This document shows positions 57,215 to 64,000 of a stretch of 64,000 nucleotides of DNA, in pieces; the first letter of the stretch is position 1, and every line of letters begins with the position of its first letter. Both the position numbers and the translations under genes were made by a program. Below the pieces are notes generated by a model that was not told the origin of the DNA, did no database searches, and was given only the letters and a program-made list of their open reading frames with translations. The stretch is from assembly GCF_011044155.1 (NCBI RefSeq), contig NZ_CP049056.1:1364001-1428000 (forward strand), in the 5' to 3' direction. Source of the DNA: Pikeienuella piscinae. GTDB lineage: Bacteria; Pseudomonadota; Alphaproteobacteria; Rhodobacterales; Rhodobacteraceae.

Positions 57215-58729
57215 ATGACCGAACTCGCCTATGCGGAGCCCGCCCCGAAGACCATTCCCGGCGCCACCGGGGAATGGGAGCTGGTGATCGGGATGGAGGT
57301 TCACGCCCAGGTCCGTTCCGAATCCAAGCTGTTCTCCGGCGCCTCCACCACTTTCGGGGCGGCGCCGAACAGTCATGTCAGCCTCGTCGACGCGGCGATG
57401 CCGGGGATGCTGCCGGTCATCAACCGGTTCTGCGTCGAGCAGGCGGTGCGCGCCGGGCTGGGTCTTAAGGCGAAGATCAACCTCCGCTCGGTCTTCGACC
57501 GGAAGAACTATTTCTATCCGGATCTTCCGCAGGGCTACCAGATCAGCCAGTTCAAGCACCCGATCGTCGGCGAGGGCGAAGTGCTGGTCGACATGGCGCC
57601 GGGCGTCGCCCGCAAGGTCGGGATCGAGCGCATCCATCTGGAGCAGGACGCAGGCAAGTCCATTCACGACATGGACCCCGCGCTCAGCTTCGTCGACCTC
57701 AACCGCACCGGCGTCGCGCTGATGGAGATCGTCTCGCGCCCGCATATCCGGGGGCCGGAGGAAGCGGCGGAATATGTCCGCAAGCTCAGGCAGATCCTCC
57801 GTTATCTCGGGGCCTGCGACGGCAACATGCAGGAAGGGAGTCTCCGCGCCGACGTGAACGTCTCGGTCTGCAAGCCCGGCCAGTACGAGAAATATTACGA
57901 AAGCGGCGATTTCGCGCATCTCGGCACCCGCTGCGAGATCAAGAACATGAACTCGATGCGCTTCATCCAGCAGGCCATCGAATATGAGGCTCGCCGCCAG
58001 ATCGCCATTCTGGAGGATGGCGGATCGGTGGATCAGGAAACCCGCCTCTACGATCCCGGCAAGGGTGAAACCCGCTCGATGCGCTCGAAGGAAGAGGCGC
58101 ATGATTACCGCTATTTCCCCGATCCCGATCTTCTGCCGCTGGAATTCGATCAGGCCTATGTCGACGCCATCGCCGCCACGCTGCCCGAGCTGCCGGACGC
58201 GAAGAAGGCCCGCTTCGTCACCGAATACGGCGTCACCGAATACGACGCCGGCGTGCTGACCGCCGAGGTCGAAAACGCCGCCTTCTTCGAGGCCGTCGCC
58301 GCCGGCCGCGACGGCAAGGCCGCCGCCAACTGGGTCATCAACGAGCTATTCGGCCGGCTGAACAAGGAGGGGCTTGGCGTCGCGCAGAGCCCGGTCGCCG
58401 CCCAGCAGCTTGGCGGGGTTATCGACCTGATCGCGTCGGGCGAGATTTCCGGCAAGATCGCCAAGGAGCTTTTCGAAATCCTCTGGACCGAAGGCGGCGA
58501 CCCGGCGGAGATCGTCGAGACGCGCGGCATGAAACAGGTCACCGACACCGGCGCGATCGAAGCCGCGGTGGACGAGGTGATCGCCGCCAATCCGGAAAAG
58601 GCCGAACAGGCGCGGGCGAAACCCTCGATGGCGGGCTGGTTCGTCGGCCAGGTGATGAAGGCGACCGGCGGCAAGGCCAATCCGCAGGCGGCCGGGATCA
58701 TGGTGAAGCGGAAGCTCGGGATCGAGTGA
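57215..58729 (+). CDS. gatB: Glu-tRNA(Gln)/Asp-tRNA(Asn) amidotransferase subunit B
   Basis: The 504-residue GatB has [21 protein letters not shown] at the start and [17 protein letters not shown] for the kinase-like core. Its tRNA-binding tail domain is at the end ([20 protein letters not shown]). It phosphorylates misacylated Glu- or Asp-tRNA before amidation. The ATG at 57215 has AGGAG 6 bases upstream. Confidence 0.96.
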   Translation: MTELAYAEPAPKTIPGATGEWELVIGMEVHAQVRSESKLFSGASTTFGAAPNSHVSLVDAAMPGMLPVINRFCVEQAVRAGLGLKAKINLRSVFDRKNYFYPDLPQGYQISQFKHPIVGEGEVLVDMAPGVARKVGIERIHLEQDAGKSIHDMDPALSFVDLNRTGVALMEIVSRPHIRGPEEAAEYVRKLRQILRYLGACDGNMQEGSLRADVNVSVCKPGQYEKYYESGDFAHLGTRCEIKNMNSMRFIQQAIEYEARRQIAILEDGGSVDQETRLYDPGKGETRSMRSKEEAHDYRYFPDPDLLPLEFDQAYVDAIAATLPELPDAKKARFVTEYGVTEYDAGVLTAEVENAAFFEAVAAGRDGKAAANWVINELFGRLNKEGLGVAQSPVAAQQLGGVIDLIASGEISGKIAKELFEILWTEGGDPAEIVETRGMKQVTDTGAIEAAVDEVIAANPEKAEQARAKPSMAGWFVGQVMKATGGKANPQAAGIMVKRKLGIE

Positions 58730-58770
58730 GGTCGGGGCCGGCGGCGTGAACGCCCGGAGAGGGAGCGCGA

Positions 58771-59490
58771 ATGAGCAATTCAGCCGACGCGCCGGACCAT
58801 GATCGGACGAGCATCATCGAGTGCCGGGGCGTGCGCATCCGGAACGACCCGAAGATCATCACCCATCGTGTGCGGATATCGCTCGAAAAACAGCGCTATG
58901 AACAGGATGAGGCCGCGCGGCTCGACAGGATCATCGCGCCGGGCGAGCGGATACTGGAGCTCGGCGCCGGGCTTGGCTTCATCTCGTCGCTCTGCGCCCG
59001 GGATGAGCGCACCGAGGCGGTTCTCTGCTTCGAGGCGAACCCAGAACTGATCGAATTCATCCGCGAGACCCACGCGCTGAACGGCGTCGCCGCCACCGTC
59101 GAAAACGCCGTACTGACGACGGCGCCAGGTCCGGCGCGCGTCAATTTCTACCTGCGCGACACGTTCTGGGGCTCCTCGCTCGCGCCTGACGCCTCGCCCT
59201 ATCGCCGCGTCGTATCGGTGCCGCTCCGCCGGTTCGACAAGGTGGCCGAACGCTTCCGGCCCAGCTTCATCATCTGCGATATCGAAGGCGCCGAGGTCGA
59301 TCTTTTCGCGAACGCCCGTCTCAACGGCGTGAGCAAGGTCCTGGTGGAGATCCACACCGCCGTGACCGGCCGGCGGGGCGTCGCCAGGCTCTTCGCCGCG
59401 ATGGCGGCGCAGGGCTTCGTCTACGACGAGAAACTCTCGCGCGGCAGCGTTATCCTCTTCGTCAGACCGGATCACCCGCTGATCAGCTGA
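58771..59490 (+). CDS. FkbM family methyltransferase
   Basis: The 239-residue SAM-dependent methyltransferase has a motif I region ILELGAGLGFISSLCAR and FICDIEGAEVDLFANARL, typical of FkbM. The family O-methylates sugars in glycans. Its 3' end overlaps that of the KpsC-like gene by 8 bases on the opposite strand. It may decorate the same surface polysaccharide. Confidence 0.85.
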   Translation: MSNSADAPDHDRTSIIECRGVRIRNDPKIITHRVRISLEKQRYEQDEAARLDRIIAPGERILELGAGLGFISSLCARDERTEAVLCFEANPELIEFIRETHALNGVAATVENAVLTTAPGPARVNFYLRDTFWGSSLAPDASPYRRVVSVPLRRFDKVAERFRPSFIICDIEGAEVDLFANARLNGVSKVLVEIHTAVTGRRGVARLFAAMAAQGFVYDEKLSRGSVILFVRPDHPLIS

Positions 59491-60736
59491 AGACGCCCGC
59501 CTCGAACTGGCCGCGCATCCAGAGCAGACGGTCGATGGTGTTCTCCAGCGTCGTCTCTTCGCCGCGCGTCGGATCGACATAGAGCGTCTGCTCGTTGCAG
59601 GCGAAGTGGAAGATATCCTCGATGGTCCGCTTCACCTTTCGGCGCGGGATAGAATTGCGATCGTCCGTCAGCCCCCAGCCGGCATAGAACGGCAGACCGA
59701 AGACGACCACCTTCTTGCCGCGCAGGAGCGCCTCGAAACCGACCTGCGACGAGACCGTGTAGATCGCATCCGCCTCGTCGATCGCGTCGATCACCTGGAC
59801 ATCGTCGTCGAGGATCGTCCAGCGCGGGTCCGGCGCGTAACATGCGCCTTCGACGAAACGGTTGTCAGGATGCGTCTTGACATAGACCCGGCGTCCGCCG
59901 CTCTCACGGATGGCGGCCTCCATCATCGCGTCGAACGTCGCGTCGTCCGCGGAGCCGAACCGGATCGAGGCGTCGTCCCGCTTCTGGTCCACCACCAGCA
60001 CGCCGCCGCCGTCGGGAAGGCCGCGGCGGCGGGCCGATACATATTGGTTGTACTTGGTGATGCGCGCGTCGACGATGACGTCGATCTGTGAGCGCGCGCG
60101 CGCGCGCTCAGTCTCGCTCAACCGGCGATCCGGGTCGTTGAGCGACCGCTCAAGCCTACTGGGCCGCCGACTGTCGAAATAATAACCCATGTCGTCGATC
60201 ATGAACCCCAGCGACCGGCGAAACGCGGCCGGCGCCGCCGTGTCCATGTAGCTTGAGAACCCGGCGAAGAACCCCGTTTCGGAATAATACAAGGGAATCT
60301 CGTATTGATAACTCCTCAAGAGACACTTCAGTGTCGGAGCATCCGTACGCATGATGGTGATGAGGTTGATGAACGAACAGTTTTCGTTCCGCCTGGATAT
60401 GTCGTTGGTTCGAAAGAGGGTCTTGAGATTCTCGTTCTGCCCGCCGTCGATATCGACATCCCGCGCGTTGGTGAGGATCGGGGTCATCTCCTCCGACGCG
60501 GCGATGCGCGCCCGCAGGTCGAACGGCGAACACGCGACCCGAAGCGCGATCTCTTCCGCGATCTGCGCCAGCCGAAGCTCCCTGAACGGGCCGCCGGCCG
60601 CCCTGCGCCGGGTGAAATCCTCCACCCGCGCGTCGAGCAAGTCCAGACGCTCCCGGTGGCCTTCCGCTTCGAGCCGCGTTTCGCGCAGGCGCGCCACGGA
60701 ACGCCAGTAACCGAAGAACCGATCCGCGAGCGTCAT
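59483..60736 (-). CDS. KpsC-like capsular polysaccharide transferase
   Basis: The 417-residue protein has an N-terminal charged/coiled segment and central region of unknown role. The C-terminal half is like KpsC/KpsS beta-Kdo transferases: VLVVDQKRDDASI, YVKTHPD, YTVSSQVGFEALLRGKKVVVFGLPFYAGWGLTDDR. Full KpsC enzymes carry two such modules (~650 residues); here only one is present. It overlaps the GT8 gene stop by 4 bases (ATGA). It likely adds a linker sugar at the lipid end of a capsule. Confidence 0.8.
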   Translation of the reverse strand: MTLADRFFGYWRSVARLRETRLEAEGHRERLDLLDARVEDFTRRRAAGGPFRELRLAQIAEEIALRVACSPFDLRARIAASEEMTPILTNARDVDIDGGQNENLKTLFRTNDISRRNENCSFINLITIMRTDAPTLKCLLRSYQYEIPLYYSETGFFAGFSSYMDTAAPAAFRRSLGFMIDDMGYYFDSRRPSRLERSLNDPDRRLSETERARARSQIDVIVDARITKYNQYVSARRRGLPDGGGVLVVDQKRDDASIRFGSADDATFDAMMEAAIRESGGRRVYVKTHPDNRFVEGACYAPDPRWTILDDDVQVIDAIDEADAIYTVSSQVGFEALLRGKKVVVFGLPFYAGWGLTDDRNSIPRRKVKRTIEDIFHFACNEQTLYVDPTRGEETTLENTIDRLLWMRGQFEAGVFS

Positions 60737-61677
60737 GTTCCCTCGCCCGGCGCCAGAAGATCACGACAGGGGGACCGCAGCGCGGCGCCGACCCAATCCG
60801 ACGCGCGCGGATGATCCAGGGAAAGCCACGGCTTTCGCATGTAGGTGTAATGAATGATCGCCGGCGCGCCGACCGCTTCGGCGTATTCGCGCGGGTCCAT
60901 GTCGTTGCTCACGCCGACATTTTCCGCGCCCCATTCAGGATCGAACATCGCGCCGTGGACGTTCCAGGCCAGCGGCGCGGGAACCGTCCGCAGCCCGAGT
61001 ATGCCGGTGAAGACCTCCTGATCGCCGAGCGTCAGCACATAGCGCTTCGCCCGGAGGAAATCGGCGACCAGATCCTCGAAGGCGATATTCCGCAGCGCGT
61101 CGAGGTTCACGACCATGACGCCGGCGTTGATATGCCGCGTGTCGGGGTGCTGGCCGAGTTTGTCGACATAGCGCCGGCTGATGCTGTCCTCCACGCCGGC
61201 GAGGGCGGCGTTCGTCATGTCGAAATCGAAGAGCTCGGCCAGGTTCCGCCGAACCACGATATCGCCATCCAGATAGACCACGCGCCCGACATCTTCAGGC
61301 AGCAGAAGGTGCATCCGAAGGCGAAAGAAGGTGGCGACGGAAATCCCCGGCGTCGTCCGCAGTCCGGAATAGGCGCCGCCATCGACCGGTATCTCGCGCA
61401 ATTCGAACGGATGAATCGCCTGAAGCGCGGCGAACCGTTCGCGATGCGGCGCGCTCAACGCCCGTTCGACGAGCGCGAACAGCCGCAAAGGGCGGCGATC
61501 GGCGTAGTTTTCCAGAACGGTGGACAGCGCGACCGCGGCGTATGGCGCGAACGCTTCGTCGAACGCCATGACGATATTGACGCAGGATTCGTCGCCGCCC
61601 CAACGGGGCTCCGATCGTGCGAGGCGGTCCGACGCTTCCGTGGCCCAGAAGAACGGCGATCGGACAATCACACCCAC
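60733..61677 (-). CDS. Glycosyltransferase family 8 protein
   Basis: The 314-residue GT-A transferase has NIVMAFDEAFAPYAAVALSTVL, DxD metal motif in YLDGDIVV and DTRHINAGVMVVNL, hallmarks of GT8. It starts with GTG at 61677 (or the in-frame GTG at 61671). It is the first gene of the leftward pair with the KpsC-like gene and should add glucose or galactose to a growing glycan. Confidence 0.88.
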   Translation of the reverse strand: MGVIVRSPFFWATEASDRLARSEPRWGGDESCVNIVMAFDEAFAPYAAVALSTVLENYADRRPLRLFALVERALSAPHRERFAALQAIHPFELREIPVDGGAYSGLRTTPGISVATFFRLRMHLLLPEDVGRVVYLDGDIVVRRNLAELFDFDMTNAALAGVEDSISRRYVDKLGQHPDTRHINAGVMVVNLDALRNIAFEDLVADFLRAKRYVLTLGDQEVFTGILGLRTVPAPLAWNVHGAMFDPEWGAENVGVSNDMDPREYAEAVGAPAIIHYTYMRKPWLSLDHPRASDWVGAALRSPCRDLLAPGEGT

Positions 61678-61874
61678 GTGCCAGGCTCCGCTGTTTCTGA
61701 CCCGGGCCCGCGCCGGTCACCGCCCATCGACGCCCCGTTCGGCCCGTGTGTCCTCCATTCCGCCGCGCGCATCAAGCGCCTTCCGCCGCCTGTCTCGGCG
61801 CCGCGCCGCGCGCGCTTGGCGCGCGGCCAGGACCGCCGCCCGCTCCCTTCCGCTACCGGAGACGGCTCCGGGGC

Positions 61875-62618
61875 TCAGTCCACCCTGCCGGGCAGGCTGA
61901 GATCGCCCGACGCGATATCGAAGACATCGGTCACGCAGAGGAGCGGCGCGTGGACATTCGCGTTCACCCGGAGCGCCGCGGTGACGCCATCATAACCGAT
62001 CTCGCCTGTCTCGCCGTCGAACGCCACCGTGACGACGATCTCCGGCCCGTCGAATTCCGGCGTGAAGCCCGGGCTGTCGATGAAGATCGGCAAGCCGGGC
62101 CAGGTTTCGGGCAGCGCCGGCGTCTCCCCCTCCGGAATGTCGCGCACGCCGAGCGCGCCCTCGCCGCAGTCTTCCGTCGGCGTGAGGACGACCCAGTGAC
62201 TGTGCCAGTCGGCGCCGTCATTGCCCGCGTCGCCATCGCCGTTCTCATCCTCCAGCGGCGTGTCGTCGAAATCCGGATGGCTGGTCGCGGCGAGGGCGAG
62301 AATGCCGGTCCCGCCTTCGAAGCCGACCGTGGCGGGGTCGAGACTGGTCGGCCAGACATAGGAGAGAACCGGCGCGCCGCCGAGGGCGCCGGCCGGGGTC
62401 GGCCTCTCGGAGCCGGCGACGCCGTTCGTCGTCATGTGAAACACCGTCTTCGCCCCGTCCCGATGCACATGCGCCGCAAGAATGTCGAAAGCGGCGTGGA
62501 TGGCTGGATTCGGGTCGGAGCGGACGGCGTCCGCCATGCCGGCCGCGTGATCGCCGCCGGCGAGCGCGGTGGTCGCGAGAAGCGCGACGGGAAGCGGGGT
62601 CAGGTTCAAGATGCGCAT
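61875..62618 (-). CDS. Secreted acidic protein of unknown function
   Basis: The 247-residue protein has a signal peptide ending near TTALAG. The mature part is rich in Asp, Gly and Pro, with a calcium-site-like run (DENGDGDAGND) followed by WHSHWVVL and an N-terminal HAAFDILAAHVHRDG with several His. No family is recognised; metal binding is plausible. It is divergent from the MarR gene and has AGGAG before its ATG. Confidence 0.6.
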   Translation of the reverse strand: MRILNLTPLPVALLATTALAGGDHAAGMADAVRSDPNPAIHAAFDILAAHVHRDGAKTVFHMTTNGVAGSERPTPAGALGGAPVLSYVWPTSLDPATVGFEGGTGILALAATSHPDFDDTPLEDENGDGDAGNDGADWHSHWVVLTPTEDCGEGALGVRDIPEGETPALPETWPGLPIFIDSPGFTPEFDGPEIVVTVAFDGETGEIGYDGVTAALRVNANVHAPLLCVTDVFDIASGDLSLPGRVD

Positions 62619-62631
62619 GTCGAATCTCCTA

Positions 62632-62702
62632 TCGAGTCGCTACTATCTTGACATTAAGCGCAGCGCCGATCCGCTTGCAAGGTTTATTTCGAGTCGCTAC
62701 TA
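62632..62702. promoter_or_regulatory. Two copies of a 14-base operator-like repeat
   Basis: TCGAGTCGCTACTA occurs at 62632-62645 and again at 62689-62702, 57 bases apart, in the divergent gap. The core AGTCGCTACT is palindromic at 8 of 10 positions. One copy flanks each gene start, so they are likely binding sites of the adjacent MarR protein. Confidence 0.6.
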
Positions 62703-62709
62703 CATTCCC

Positions 62710-63261
62710 ATGACCGACGCCGAACGCCTCCGCGAACTGATCGACCGGATCGCCCGCCTCAATGCGGCGGAAAGCTGGGCCGCCGGGCTCAACCCGGGAC
62801 AGGCGGCGGCGCTGGCCTATCTCGCGGCGGCGAACCGGTTCAGCCGCGCGCCCTCGCATGTTGCCGAATATCTCGGCAGCACCCGCGGCACCGTCTCACA
62901 GACGCTGAAGGCGCTGGCGCGCAAGGGCCTGGCGCGGGAGGTTCCCTCGGCGGAGGACCGGCGCAGAATCCGCTACGACATCACCGAAAACGGCGCCGCG
63001 CTGGCCCGGGCGACGCGCGCCGCCGACCGCGCGCTGGCCACGCTGCCGGCGCCCGAACGCCGCGCGCTCGACACCCGGCTCTCAGCGCTGCTGCGTCACA
63101 TGCTGGATGAGCGGCAGGGCCGCGCCTTCGGCCTCTGCCACAGCTGCGTCCACCATGAAAAAACCGGCGCCGGCCGCTGGTGCCGGCTCCTGAAAACGCC
63201 GCTGCGAGAGGAAGAGGCGCACCAGATCTGTCACGAGCACGCGCCGCGCGACGCGGCCTGA
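62710..63261 (+). CDS. MarR family regulator with C-terminal Cys cluster
   Basis: The 183-residue protein has a MarR winged helix (SHVAEYLGSTRGTVSQTLKALARKGL, then PSAEDRRRIRYDIT). It carries an added C-terminal tail with Cys143, Cys146, Cys158 and Cys174 plus His148, His149, His171 and His175. CxxC-x11-C-x15-C suggests a zinc or iron-sulfur site and a redox- or metal-sensing role. There is no ribosome site before ATG 62710; the earlier frame from 62569 runs across the divergent promoter and gene. The transcript may be leaderless. Confidence 0.8.
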   Translation: MTDAERLRELIDRIARLNAAESWAAGLNPGQAAALAYLAAANRFSRAPSHVAEYLGSTRGTVSQTLKALARKGLAREVPSAEDRRRIRYDITENGAALARATRAADRALATLPAPERRALDTRLSALLRHMLDERQGRAFGLCHSCVHHEKTGAGRWCRLLKTPLREEEAHQICHEHAPRDAA

Positions 63262-63277
63262 GCGCGCTGCGGTCCCG

Positions 63278-64000
63278 CTACTCGGGCGGCCCGTATCCGC
63301 CCGCCGTCGGCGTCGTGACGATCACCGCCTCGCCGGGTTTCAACACCGTCTGATCGCAGCCCTTCAGCGCCTCGTTCTCCCCCGAAAGCCGGCGCACCTC
63401 GGTCTTGCCGACCAGTCCGTCCGCGCCGCCCGCCAACCCTTTCGGCGCCACGATCCGGTGCGACGAGAGGATCGCCATCTGCATCTCCTTCAGGAACCGC
63501 AGCCGTCGCGTCGTCCCGCCGCCCGCGCTCCATTTCCCGCGACCGCCGGAGCCGCGACGAATGTGGAAATCCTCCAGCAGCACGGGGAAGCGATGCTCCA
63601 GCACCTCCGGGTCGGTCAGCCGCGAATTGGTCATGTGGACCTGCACCGCATCGGCTCCGTCGAATCCCTCGCCCGCCGGCGTCCCCGAGCAGATCGTCTC
63701 GTAATACTGATACTGGTCGTCGCCGAAGGTGAGGTTGTTCATCGTGCCCTGGCTCGCCGCCATCGCGCCGAGCGCAGCGAAAAGCGTGTTGGTGACATGC
63801 TGCGAGGTCTCCACATTCCCCGCCACCACCGCCGCCGGGTATGTGGGGCGGAGCATGCAGTCGTCGGGGATCACGATCCGGATCGGGCGCAGGCACCCGG
63901 CGTTCATCGGGATGTCGCCGGCCACCATCACCCTGAAGCAATAGAGGACCGCCGCCCGCGTCACCGGCTCCGGGGCGTTGAAGTTCGTCTCCTGCACCCT
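63278..64000 (-). CDS. Hydantoinase B/5-oxoprolinase family protein, 5' part beyond window
   Basis: The frame is open at the right edge and covers the C-terminal ~240 residues of a HyuB-type subunit: MNAGCLRPIRIVIP, HVTNTLFAALGAMAASQGTMNN, RRGSGGRGKWSAGGG and TPTAGGYGPPE at the end. These enzymes hydrolyse hydantoins or 5-oxoproline with ATP, together with a HyuA subunit, which should lie just outside the window. The gene converges with the MarR gene. Confidence 0.9.
   Translation of the reverse strand, partial: RVQETNFNAPEPVTRAAVLYCFRVMVAGDIPMNAGCLRPIRIVIPDDCMLRPTYPAAVVAGNVETSQHVTNTLFAALGAMAASQGTMNNLTFGDDQYQYYETICSGTPAGEGFDGADAVQVHMTNSRLTDPEVLEHRFPVLLEDFHIRRGSGGRGKWSAGGGTTRRLRFLKEMQMAILSSHRIVAPKGLAGGADGLVGKTEVRRLSGENEALKGCDQTVLKPGEAVIVTTPTAGGYGPPE

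Overview
The window is chromosomal DNA from a high-GC alphaproteobacterium, most probably a marine Rhodobacterales member. Support comes from the rpmF-plsX-fabH-ihfA-MerR order followed by tRNA-Pro, a VPLPA-type C-terminal sorting tail, a DctPQM TRAP transporter, a doubled-length dCTP deaminase, and split gatCA/gatB genes. This placement is inferred from gene content; no rRNA or typing marker is present.

Region 1-7.4 kb is read leftward. A Cys-type sulfatase, a periplasmic HAD phosphatase, an outer-membrane transporter-like protein, a patatin-like lipase, a small beta-barrel protein and an AI-2E family permease (cut by the window edge) follow each other and may form one envelope operon. Region 7.6-12.6 kb is degraded: a truncated sensor/TPR protein, insertion-sequence scraps, a peptide-binding-protein fragment joined to a beheaded MaoC-like gene, and an orphan terminator. 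Inside it sits an intact octaheme cytochrome c with HEAT/TPR-like tail.

Region 12.6-19.9 kb holds a TetR repressor with two near-identical palindromic operators controlling an EmrA/EmrB-type efflux pump, an EamA transporter, a 43-residue membrane peptide and a tandem pair of CorA paralogues. Region 20.0-31.3 kb is an oligopeptide-type ABC importer (binding protein, two permeases, fused double ATPase) with an aldehyde dehydrogenase in the same overlapping operon. An SDR dehydrogenase and a self-cleaving P1 family peptidase follow, so this looks like uptake and breakdown of an amide- or peptide-like compound. A class III cyclase with TPR region and an Arg-rich peptidoglycan-binding protein are interspersed.

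Region 31.3-36.9 kb has a mercury mini-locus (GDCCVxC protein, MerF, divergent MerR with a 19-bp-spacer promoter, no MerA) and a TRAP transporter/SDR operon with a divergent GntR regulator and a candidate operator. Region 37.1-41.3 kb makes and uses UDP-ManNAcA (wecB, wecC, glycosyltransferase). A class V aminotransferase, a VPLPA-tailed surface protein, DUF2161 with cytochrome P450 and an MFS transporter follow.

Region 47.4-58.7 kb is housekeeping: bamE, yceD/DUF177, rpmF, plsX, fabH, ihfA, a MerR-type regulator, tRNA-Pro(GGG), dcd, a ceramidase-like membrane protein, gatC-gatA, cspA, an amino-acid binding protein and gatB. Region 58.7-61.7 kb is a second glycan locus (FkbM methyltransferase, KpsC-like transferase, GT8). 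The window ends with a secreted acidic protein, a Cys-rich MarR regulator with repeated operator-like sites, and the C-terminal part of a hydantoinase B/5-oxoprolinase gene.
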